From contig VMGU01000032.1 in the NCBI GenBank assembly GCA_007376745.1, forward strand, positions 1-7,398: a stretch of DNA of 7,398 bases. The letters are read 5' to 3'. This DNA comes from Parcubacteria group bacterium Athens0714_26. Lineage in GTDB: Bacteria > Patescibacteriota > Minisyncoccia > UBA6257 > 02-FULL-45-10c. The position numbers and the translations under genes were made by a program. Positions 1 to 5,267 of the stretch are shown one piece after another (positions within the stretch are counted from its first letter, which is position 1; every line of letters starts with the position of its first letter). A model generated the notes under the pieces. That model did not search any database, was not told where the DNA came from, and saw nothing but the letters and a program-made list of their open reading frames with translations.

Positions 1-2
1 TG

Positions 3-1376
3 CAGTCGGTTTTGGCGAAAGTTGAAAATCTCCAGCCCGCAACGCAGGTTCAGATAAGCGACACACAAAAAAGGCGTGATGAATTGCTTATAAAGCGGTC
101 GGCGTTGGAAAAAGAAATGGGCAGACTGGAAGCAAAGCTGGAATTTATTTCGGTTTCTGATTCCACCGATAAAACGGCGCCCATACTGCTTCAGGAAATT
201 AAAGATAATTTGCGTAAAATCATAGAGGAAAAAGATTTTAACGCGGTGCAAATTTCGCTGAAGGCGTTGCTGTTAAAAATAGATAAATTTTTGCTTACCG
301 GAGGCAAGGAAGAAAATAAAGAGCATATTAATATTGAAAAGTCTAAAAATGATTTATTTGTCCAGTTGGAAGAAATCGCTAAAGAGTTAAAAAAGATTAG
401 CGAGCAGGAGTCTGATTCACGTAGCCATTTGGAAAATTTTAATACCTCGTTTAAAAAAGCGTTTAGCGAAGTTGAAGTAAAAAAAGACGAAATTACCGCG
501 CTGGAAAACGATAAAAATAAGCTTTTGTTTGAGATAGAGAGGTTTAATCTTAAGATGCAGGATTTAGAAGCCGCGGTCCGTCAGGCCGACAGAGATATTG
601 AAGATTTTAAAAAAGATTTTGAAAGCGTAGCGGCGGCTGACGATTTATTCAGCCTTGAAAGAAAAATATTCAAATTGCGTTCGGAAATAGCCGGCATCGG
701 AGAAATAGATGAAGCGCTTCTTAAGGAAGCCAAGGAAACCGAATCCAGATTTAATTTTTTATCCGGCCAGCTGATTGATTTGCAAAAAGCAATGGACGAT
801 TTGGAAAGTTTGATTAAAGATTTGGATTTAAAAATCCATAATGATTTTTCTCTGGCGCTGAAGAAAATCAATGAAGAATTCAATAAATTTTTTGAATTGA
901 TGTTTGGTGGCGGCAGAGCAAAGCTTATTTTAGAAAAACCTGTAAAAGAAATTATCCAGCCCGGCGAAGAAAAATTTTTCGGGGAAAATGCCGAATCGGC
1001 TGTTTCTGGTAGAGAAGAAGATAATGACGACCAAATTGAAATGGGGGTTGAAATTGAGTTGTCTCTGCCGCGCAAAAAAATTAAGGGGCTGGATATGCTT
1101 TCTGGCGGCGAGAAAAGCCTGGTTTCCATCGCGGCTTTGTTCGCGCTTATTTCCGTAAGCCCTCCGCCATTTTTGGTGCTGGACGAGGTGGACGCGGCCC
1201 TGGATGAGCGTAACACCAAAAGATTTGCCGAACTCATAAAGGATTTTTCAAAGGAAACCCAGTTTGTGGTCGTTACTCACAATAGGGCTACTATGGAGTC
1301 TGCGGATGTTTTGTACGGAATAACCATGGAAGAAGACGGGGTTTCCAAGGTTTTATCACTTAAGATGGAAGCATAG
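3..1376 (+). CDS. smc: SMC chromosome-segregation ATPase, C-terminal half (5' truncated by window)
   Basis: This is the C-terminal part of a structural-maintenance-of-chromosomes protein, an ATP-driven DNA-organising dimer needed for chromosome compaction and segregation. The frame is open to the left edge, so the true start lies upstream; the TTG at 12 is only an internal leucine codon. About 457 residues are present, against roughly 1,100-1,200 for a full SMC. Counting from the TTG at 12, most of residues 15-285 is charged, heptad-like coiled coil (the returning arm). The head domain follows, with the ABC signature LSGGE at 363-367, Walker B FLVLDE ending in D391 and E392, a D-loop (AALD), and the switch histidine in VVTHN. 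The N-terminal Walker A and the hinge lie outside the window. A Rad50/RecN-like ATPase is possible, but GVEIEL...LSGGEKSL and the ending are typical of SMC. No terminator is evident between its stop and the next gene. Confidence 0.93.
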   Translation, partial: QSVLAKVENLQPATQVQISDTQKRRDELLIKRSALEKEMGRLEAKLEFISVSDSTDKTAPILLQEIKDNLRKIIEEKDFNAVQISLKALLLKIDKFLLTGGKEENKEHINIEKSKNDLFVQLEEIAKELKKISEQESDSRSHLENFNTSFKKAFSEVEVKKDEITALENDKNKLLFEIERFNLKMQDLEAAVRQADRDIEDFKKDFESVAAADDLFSLERKIFKLRSEIAGIGEIDEALLKEAKETESRFNFLSGQLIDLQKAMDDLESLIKDLDLKIHNDFSLALKKINEEFNKFFELMFGGGRAKLILEKPVKEIIQPGEEKFFGENAESAVSGREEDNDDQIEMGVEIELSLPRKKIKGLDMLSGGEKSLVSIAALFALISVSPPPFLVLDEVDAALDERNTKRFAELIKDFSKETQFVVVTHNRATMESADVLYGITMEEDGVSKVLSLKMEA

Positions 1377-1455
1377 TTTTGATAATTGTTATTTTGTAAT
1401 TTTTATTGTTTAATTAATTAGTTATTTTAAAATTTAAGACTAAAAGGAGGATGTG

Positions 1456-1758
1456 ATGGTATATTTTGCGCGGCGCGTTAAATATGTTCCTAATGAATTG
1501 GGGTTTACCGCGATTCTTGAAATATCCGCCGTACGGATTGGAAAACCCGAAAGGTTTATAGTTTACAGGTATGGCAATTGCTATGATCAGAAACAGGTGT
1601 GGAGACCGCACTATGAAATGATAGTGTGTAAGAATAGAAAGTTAGCAAATGCATACTTGATTGATGGAGAAGAAAGGTGGATAGAAACCAGCGATTGGCT
1701 CCAAAAAGTCTCTGATAAAAAAAGCTGGACAGAGCTCGATAAGGTTGTTCCTTTTTAA
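1456..1758 (+). CDS. Hypothetical protein, short paralogue of the 2044-2685 gene
   Basis: This is a 100-residue protein of unknown function, with no signal peptide or membrane segment. I chose the ATG at 1456 over the adjacent GTG at 1453 for two reasons. AAAGGAGG at 1443-1450 then sits 5 bases upstream, and the protein begins MVYFARR, matching MSYFARR of the paralogue. Conserved blocks between the two include YFARR, a GF-hydrophobic-IEI segment, RIGKP/KIGKP, VVYR/IVYR, an EM pair, and W-(I/V)-x-T-(S/T)-DWL-x-K near the end. An ATG-TGA minimal start-stop at 1451-1456 overlaps the true ATG (TGATG). It is probably too close to the ribosome binding site to be used, but could modulate initiation. 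A strong terminator follows, so the gene is probably monocistronic. No family was recognised; no catalytic motif is visible. Confidence 0.8.
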   Translation: MVYFARRVKYVPNELGFTAILEISAVRIGKPERFIVYRYGNCYDQKQVWRPHYEMIVCKNRKLANAYLIDGEERWIETSDWLQKVSDKKSWTELDKVVPF

Positions 1759-1775
1759 TAAGATAATGTAAAATT

Positions 1776-1802
1776 CCCTCGCTTAATAAGCGGGGGTTTT
1801 TT
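1776..1802 (+). terminator. Rho-independent terminator after the 100-residue gene
   Basis: A 9-bp stem pairs CCCTCGCTT (1776-1784) with AAGCGGGGG (1788-1796), including one T-G wobble, around a 3-base loop. Six T residues follow (1797-1802). It lies 17 bases after the stop at 1758 and ends that unit. Confidence 0.9.
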
Positions 1803-1921
1803 ATCCGCCTTCGCAGAAAACCACGGGTTTACCCGTGGATGAATATAAATCTTTTACTTAGGAGGATATCGCTGATTATGTTGGCGGATAACCCTCCGAA
1901 GCTTTAGCGAAGGAGGGTATC
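1801..1921. repeat. Composite palindromic non-coding segment (REP/MITE-like)
   Basis: No gene is visible in 1803-2043. The first 120 bases are highly structured. TTATCCGCC (1801-1809) is the inverse of GGCGGATAA (1883-1891). Between them lies a perfect hairpin, CCACGGGT/ACCCGTGG (1821-1838). A third hairpin at 1887-1921 pairs GATA-CCCTCC with GGAGGG-TATC, with one bulged A. A further GCCGTGGGGC lies at 1932-1941. The CCACGG hairpin, preceded by AAAA, recurs at 2746-2769. Such hairpins resemble REP sequences or IS200/IS605-type transposon ends, but no transposase is present, so this is at most a non-autonomous or decayed element. A structured RNA is the alternative. Confidence 0.6.
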
Positions 1922-1960
1922 TCATAATTTAGCCGTGGGGCTCTATCCTAATACGCGTCA

Positions 1961-1989
1961 TTGACTGGTAAGGCGTACAGGATTATATT
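1961..1989 (+). promoter_or_regulatory. Sigma-70-type promoter for the 213-residue gene
   Basis: TTGACT (1961-1966) and TATATT (1984-1989) are separated by exactly 17 bases, each matching the consensus at 5 of 6 positions. Transcription would start near 1996, giving a leader of about 48 bases before the ATG at 2044, with AAGGAGGGAG just upstream of the start. It lies just past the hairpin-rich segment. Confidence 0.65.
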
Positions 1990-2043
1990 CATATTGATTT
2001 AAAATATCTTTAAAAACAAAATATTTCCAAAAAGGAGGGAGTT

Positions 2044-2685
2044 ATGTCGTATTTTGCGAGGAGGATTGATTATGCTGGAGCTGAAATGGGGTTTGTGGCT
2101 CTTATCGAGATTGCCAAAAGGAAAATAGGGAAGCCATTTAAATATGTAGTTTATAGAGGCTCCCCGGTTGATTCTGTGGTTAATTCTGGATTTTTTTTCG
2201 AGATGTTCGATTGTGGAGATATCACAAAAAAAGAAGCTAGAAAATTTTTCCCTTATGGCCATGGTTTTTTTGATAACCAAAGAGGCTGGGTAAAAACAAC
2301 AGACTGGCTTTATAAGATTGGAGTCGGCGGAGGATACGAAATACATACGGAAGGAACATGGGTTAAAATCCGGCGGCCATATTTTCGGAAAAGGAAAAAG
2401 AAAAAATTAATTTTGAAATTTGGTGATATCAACCATATTTTGCTGGTTGCCGAAAAAGAACTGGGGTTCTTAAGAAGGGAGCTTGATAAACAGCCAATTT
2501 TCTTTTCTTTCTTTTCCTCCGATGATATTGATGAGTCTCATTTTTCTAATGCAGAATCAGAACTGGCCGCAGATGTGGGGGAATTAGAAAATGCCATCTA
2601 TCAACAGTGGTGCAAAGTAGAAGGCTTAAAAGGGGAATTAGATTTTAAACGGCAAGCGTACAAGGTTTCTCTTGTTCATAATTAG
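2044..2685 (+). CDS. Hypothetical protein, long paralogue with C-terminal coiled coil
   Basis: This is a 213-residue protein of unknown function. The start is well supported: AAAAAGGAGGGAG lies immediately upstream of the ATG at 2044, and MSYFARR matches the neighbouring paralogue. Residues 1 to about 113 match that paralogue along its whole length (YFARR, MGFVALIEI, KIGKP, VVYR, W-V-K-T-T-DWLYKI, and a closing W...RRPYF). The remainder is an extension: a lysine-rich linker around residues 115-121 (KRKKKK), then two predicted amphipathic helices at about 127-148 and 167-205. They are separated by a phenylalanine/serine/aspartate-rich turn, which suggests a helical hairpin. The common N-terminal domain with a variable tail suggests a binding module. 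There is no signal peptide or convincing membrane segment, and the product is probably cytoplasmic. The gene has its own promoter and terminator. Confidence 0.82.
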   Translation: MSYFARRIDYAGAEMGFVALIEIAKRKIGKPFKYVVYRGSPVDSVVNSGFFFEMFDCGDITKKEARKFFPYGHGFFDNQRGWVKTTDWLYKIGVGGGYEIHTEGTWVKIRRPYFRKRKKKKLILKFGDINHILLVAEKELGFLRRELDKQPIFFSFFSSDDIDESHFSNAESELAADVGELENAIYQQWCKVEGLKGELDFKRQAYKVSLVHN

Positions 2686-2697
2686 TAGGGTTTATTT

Positions 2698-2726
2698 AAA
2701 AGGGCTTTCCATAAAAGCCCTTTTTT
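2698..2726 (+). terminator. Rho-independent terminator after the 213-residue gene
   Basis: An 11-bp perfect stem, AAAAGGGCTTT (2698-2708) with AAAGCCCTTTT (2714-2724), closes a 5-base loop and runs into a T tract ending at 2726. It begins 12 bases after the stop codon. The A-rich 5' side means it could also work in the reverse direction. Confidence 0.9.
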
Positions 2727-2749
2727 ATATACCCATCTCCAAACCAAAA

Positions 2750-2769
2750 CCACGGCCGTAAGGCCGTGG
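2750..2769. repeat. CCACGG-type hairpin, left side of the AT-rich cassette
   Basis: A perfect 8-bp stem, CCACGGCC/GGCCGTGG, closes a GTAA loop and is preceded by AAAA, as is the hairpin at 1821-1838. No T tract follows, so it is not a terminator. It lies 11 bases upstream of the -35 box of the radical SAM unit. I read it as a dispersed REP-like repeat. Confidence 0.6.
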
Positions 2770-2780
2770 AGGTTCATTGT

Positions 2781-2808
2781 TGGACAAATTACTTAAAAAT
2801 AGTAAAAT
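2781..2808 (+). promoter_or_regulatory. Sigma-70-type promoter of the radical SAM/peptide unit
   Basis: TGGACA (2781-2786) and TAAAAT (2803-2808) are spaced by 16 bases, each matching the consensus at 5 of 6 positions. Transcription would begin near 2815, giving a leader of about 35 bases that includes the ribosome binding site GGGAGGA at 2838-2844. Confidence 0.55.
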
Positions 2809-2849
2809 ATCAGTAGAATAAAGTTGATAAATAAATAGGGAGGAAGAAT

Positions 2850-4226
2850 ATGGGAAATAAAGATTTGGTAATTGCAAGGTCATCATTTGTTCAAGTGGTT
2901 AAGAATAGTAAAAAGATTGTTGTTTGGCACTCTCTTTTCGGAAAGCCAAAAGTAATTTCTAAAAACATGCTAAAAATTTTAGAGATTTTTTCAGAACCGA
3001 AAAGATTAGGTGAATTTTATGAAAAGTATGAACTTGATTTTGCCGGAAAAAAATGTATAGAGGAGATGATTAAAGATTATTTTTTAATCCCATTGGGTTT
3101 TAACGAGAGGGACTTACTTGCGGAAAAGAAGAAAGAAATTAAGAAATTTATCATTGGTGGTTCTCAAATTAATCATCTAGGGTTAATTATTTCAGAAAAA
3201 TGCAATTTTAATTGTTCGTACTGTATTCACTTTAGTAATCTGGATATTTCAGGAAGAAGTCGTAAAAAGATAATGAGTCTTGAGATTGCCAAGAAAGCAA
3301 TTGATTATTATTTATCAATTTTGCGATCTCATAATAAAAAGCTGGCCGAAATTAACTTTGGCGGAGGGGAGCCACTTTTAAACTGGAAGGTTATTGAGAA
3401 ATCAATTCTTTATTGTTTAAATTATTTCGGCAATGAATTGGATTTTAAATTTTCCATAAATACTAACGCTTCTCTTATTGATGATGGTGTTGCGGAAAAA
3501 CTGAAAATTTATGGAGTAAAAGTAGTTTCTAGTCTAGATGGCTTAAGGATTGGAAATGATAAGGTAAGAATGACTAAGGCTGGCGATGAAACCTTTGATT
3601 TGATTATTAGGGGATTTAAGGCGCTTAAAGGACGAGGGCATCCCATAGATGGAATAGCTGTTACGGTTAATGAATATAATTTTTCTGATTTAAACGAGGA
3701 ATTAATTGATTGGGCTATTAAGCATAATATGCTTGATATCCGTATTGATATTGATGTGATGGGGTCAGTGAAATTAGAGGTTGACAGGGTAATAAACAAG
3801 CTAATGCGTATAAGAAAATATGCATTAAAAAGAAATGCTGAAGTTTACGGTTTTTGGTCGAGGCCAGCTGAAAATTTAAATGATTCCATTTTGGATAAGC
3901 ATATTGCCTTTTGCGGAGCTGTGAGGGGTAATAGTTTATGCGTTAGTCCCTTGGGGAATATCTATGGATGCGGTTATAGCGGTGTGAAAATTGGAAATAT
4001 ACATGATGATTCTGAAAATCTATATACCTCTGGCAAGGCATATAGTAAATTTGTTTTAGACCATGTAGCGGGTTCCATAAAAGAATGTTTGGGCTGTATA
4101 ATCGAGGGTCAGTGTATGGGTGGATGTAATATAACACGAGAATTTGCAGCAAGTAATGGTAATTCCGGTATGGATAGAATGTGTAAATTGTATCGTGGTA
4201 TGATACAAAAGCTTATTTTAGAGTGA
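2850..4226 (+). CDS. Radical SAM/SPASM peptide maturase
   Basis: This 458-residue iron-sulfur enzyme is expected to cleave S-adenosylmethionine and use the resulting radical to modify a peptide. GGGAGGA (2838-2844) supports the ATG at 2850. Residues 1 to about 90 form a small helix/strand domain that resembles the PqqD-like winged-helix RRE fold used to bind precursor leader peptides; this is judged by pattern only. The radical SAM core follows, with the 4Fe-4S ligands C118, C122 and C125 in CX3CX2C and the SAM-binding GGGEPLL. The C-terminal SPASM domain has C355, C364, C374 in GNIYGC, then C413, C416, C422 and C426 in a textbook CX2CX5CX3C, and a final C445. These should hold auxiliary clusters. 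The family includes sactipeptide, ranthipeptide and quinohemoprotein-type maturases. A 34-residue cysteine-containing peptide lies 36 bases downstream and is the likely substrate. Reaction type is not assignable from sequence. Confidence 0.9.
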   Translation: MGNKDLVIARSSFVQVVKNSKKIVVWHSLFGKPKVISKNMLKILEIFSEPKRLGEFYEKYELDFAGKKCIEEMIKDYFLIPLGFNERDLLAEKKKEIKKFIIGGSQINHLGLIISEKCNFNCSYCIHFSNLDISGRSRKKIMSLEIAKKAIDYYLSILRSHNKKLAEINFGGGEPLLNWKVIEKSILYCLNYFGNELDFKFSINTNASLIDDGVAEKLKIYGVKVVSSLDGLRIGNDKVRMTKAGDETFDLIIRGFKALKGRGHPIDGIAVTVNEYNFSDLNEELIDWAIKHNMLDIRIDIDVMGSVKLEVDRVINKLMRIRKYALKRNAEVYGFWSRPAENLNDSILDKHIAFCGAVRGNSLCVSPLGNIYGCGYSGVKIGNIHDDSENLYTSGKAYSKFVLDHVAGSIKECLGCIIEGQCMGGCNITREFAASNGNSGMDRMCKLYRGMIQKLILE

Positions 4227-4236
4227 TTTAAATCAC
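4223..4236. repeat. Perfect 14-base palindrome overlapping the maturase stop codon
   Basis: GTGATTTAAATCAC is self-complementary over all 14 bases and includes the TGA stop at 4224-4226. It sits between the enzyme and the peptide ribosome binding site. It could be a weak RNA hairpin, a processing site or a dimeric-protein operator. AT-rich chance palindromes of this size do occur. Confidence 0.4.
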
Positions 4237-4250
4237 CAAATCTTTTTAAA

Positions 4251-4256
4251 AGGAGG
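4251..4256 (+). promoter_or_regulatory. Strong ribosome binding site of the small peptide gene
   Basis: AGGAGG, extending to AAAAGGAGGTG, is a near-perfect anti-16S match, 6 bases before the ATG at 4263. It is stronger than the site of the upstream enzyme and is the main evidence that so short a frame is translated. It is consistent with a need for more substrate peptide than enzyme. Confidence 0.8.
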
Positions 4257-4262
4257 TGTCGC

Positions 4263-4367
4263 ATGTCTAGAAAAAAGACAAAAAAGCGGCTGCATGGGGT
4301 AGGGATAAAACCTCTTCCTAAGAGGAAGATGTTGTGTACCTGCCAAGCACCGAGTAATTGCCACTAA
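4263..4367 (+). CDS. 34-residue basic cysteine-containing peptide, candidate RiPP precursor
   Basis: This short gene encodes 34 residues, supported by a near-consensus Shine-Dalgarno and by lying between the radical SAM/SPASM gene and a strong palindromic terminator. Residues 1-22 are strongly basic (R3, K4, K5, K7, K8, R9, K16, K20, R21, K22), with GVGIKPLPKRK in the middle, and may serve as leader. The last 12 residues, MLCTCQAPSNCH, hold all three cysteines (C25, C27, C33) together with threonine, serine and asparagine, and look like the modified core. Thioether cross-links, as in sactipeptides or ranthipeptides, would fit the enzyme type, but this is inference. There is no double-glycine cleavage site, no signal peptide, and no protease or exporter gene nearby. 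A small metal-binding or nucleic-acid-binding protein is the alternative. Confidence 0.75.
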   Translation: MSRKKTKKRLHGVGIKPLPKRKMLCTCQAPSNCH

Positions 4368-4381
4368 AAGGTAGAAAAATT

Positions 4382-4414
4382 GGGCCGGGATAATTATCCC
4401 GGCCCTCTTAATTT
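4382..4414 (+). terminator. Terminator of the radical SAM/peptide unit
   Basis: A perfect 24-base palindrome (4382-4405, arms GGGCCGGGATAA and TTATCCCGGCCC) can form a GC-rich stem of at least 10 bp. The following TCTTAATTT is a mediocre T tract. It lies 14 bases after the peptide stop, so the enzyme and peptide genes form one closed unit. The next gene's putative -35 box starts at its end. Confidence 0.78.
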
Positions 4415-4444
4415 GACAGTAATAAAATAAAAGTAAATTATATT
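4413..4444 (+). promoter_or_regulatory. Possible promoter giving a leaderless nucleotidyltransferase mRNA
   Basis: A perfect -35 box TTGACA (4413-4418) is followed by an AT-only stretch with -10 candidates TAAATT (4434-4439, spacing 15) and TATATT (4439-4444, spacing 20). Neither spacing is ideal. Either would put the start of transcription within a few bases of the ATGs at 4448 and 4454, and no Shine-Dalgarno is present. Confidence 0.4.
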
Positions 4445-4447
4445 AAT

Positions 4448-5173
4448 ATGTTTATGGACAATTTAATTCAAAGAATTACATCGGATTTGGTGATTAAATA
4501 TAAAAAGGATAAAAATGTTTTCGGGGTTATGCTGTTTGGTTCTGCGGCCAGAGGCGGGTTTGATAAATATTCAGATGTTGACATTTATATTTTATTGGGA
4601 AAAAAGAAAAAAATTTCAAGGGAAAATTTTATAAATGGTAATTTGAGAGTTGATATTATTTTTAATTCCTTAGAAGAGGCAAATTCTTATTTAAGAAAAG
4701 ATAAACTAAATATTAGAAGATATACTTCTCATATGTTGGCATTTGGTAAAATTATTTACCAAAAGGATAATCATTTGAGTAAAATTCAATTAATGGCCCA
4801 AAAGAATCTGTCTTTTAAAACAAAATTTTCAAAAGGTGAAATATTGATGCATAAATATTCTATCGATGATTTTTGGGGAGAGGTTCAAAGAGATGTAGAA
4901 AAGGAAGATTATTTTGCTTTCGGTTTAGATAGTCAATTATTACTGAATAATATCATTGAATTATTTCTAAAAATAAAAGGAGATTTTTTAAGGAGGCCGA
5001 ATGAAATGGGTAAAGCTATTCTAAAATTAAATAAGAAGTTTTTTGGTATGATTAATGATTTTTATAAATCTAAAGAGCTGATTGCAAAAAAAGGAATTTT
5101 GTCCAAATTAGTAAAATTTATATTAGAAAAAACAGGCGGAGATTTACCGCAAAAGTGGAATTTAAATAGTTAG
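4448..5173 (+). CDS. MNT-type nucleotidyltransferase domain protein
   Basis: This 241-residue protein carries a polymerase-beta-like minimal nucleotidyltransferase fold that transfers a nucleoside monophosphate from NTP to an unknown acceptor. The motif is clear: LFGSAARG with G31-S32, then SDVD giving the metal ligands D43 and D45, and a third acidic residue D69 in the strand RVDIIF. All three catalytic carboxylates are present, so it should be active. Residues from about 110 to the end are helical and lysine-rich, in the place where aminoglycoside-type and DUF4037-like nucleotidyltransferases carry their acceptor-binding helical domain. No HEPN-type RX4-6H motif and no HEPN neighbour was seen, which argues against a standard MNT/HEPN toxin-antitoxin pair. 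The start may be the ATG at 4448 or 4454; neither has a ribosome binding site. It is one of the most AT-rich genes in the window and is separated from the peptide unit by a terminator. Confidence 0.82.
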   Translation: MFMDNLIQRITSDLVIKYKKDKNVFGVMLFGSAARGGFDKYSDVDIYILLGKKKKISRENFINGNLRVDIIFNSLEEANSYLRKDKLNIRRYTSHMLAFGKIIYQKDNHLSKIQLMAQKNLSFKTKFSKGEILMHKYSIDDFWGEVQRDVEKEDYFAFGLDSQLLLNNIIELFLKIKGDFLRRPNEMGKAILKLNKKFFGMINDFYKSKELIAKKGILSKLVKFILEKTGGDLPQKWNLNS

Positions 5174-5200
5174 AAATAGCTATTTTGTTCACCGTTTTAT

Positions 5201-5230
5201 AGATACCCACGGCTAAAGCCGTAGGTATCT
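5201..5230. repeat. CCACGG-type hairpin, right side of the AT-rich cassette
   Basis: AGATACCCACGGCT (5201-5214) and AGCCGTAGGTATCT (5217-5230) pair over 13 of 14 positions, with one C-A mismatch. No T tract follows, so it is not a typical terminator. The CCACGG core links it to the hairpins at 1821-1838 and 2750-2769. It lies between the nucleotidyltransferase and mnmA. Confidence 0.6.
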
Positions 5231-5267
5231 ATTCATCAGTTAATTTAAATTATTGTATTTTATAGCT

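Noticed and set aside
581..1237. A 218-codon open frame on the minus strand opposite smc
   Set aside because: It lies wholly inside the conserved SMC coding sequence, is serine/leucine rich with no recognisable motif, and has no ribosome binding site; it is an antisense shadow.
1878..1907. A 9-codon frame after TAGGAGGA at about 1859-1866
   Set aside because: It is too short, the spacing of about 11 bases is long, and it runs through a hairpin arm; it is better explained by the palindromic segment.
1801..2043. CRISPR array or tRNA gene in the hairpin-rich gap
   Set aside because: There are no regularly spaced direct repeats, and no cloverleaf or T-loop consensus was found there or elsewhere in the window.
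1999..2346. A 115-codon minus-strand frame overlapping the 213-residue gene
   Set aside because: The + strand gene has promoter, ribosome binding site, terminator and a paralogue; the minus frame has none of these.
3509..4152. Two minus-strand frames inside the radical SAM gene (3509-3799 and 3943-4152)
   Set aside because: Both fall within a well-conserved SPASM enzyme and have no start signals or family features.
4448..5173. MNT/HEPN toxin-antitoxin module
   Set aside because: Only the nucleotidyltransferase is present; no adjacent HEPN gene and no RX4-6H motif in its own C-terminal helices.
5201..5230. Terminator for the nucleotidyltransferase
   Set aside because: The stem is good but is followed by ATTCATC rather than a T tract, and it resembles the dispersed CCACGG hairpins instead.
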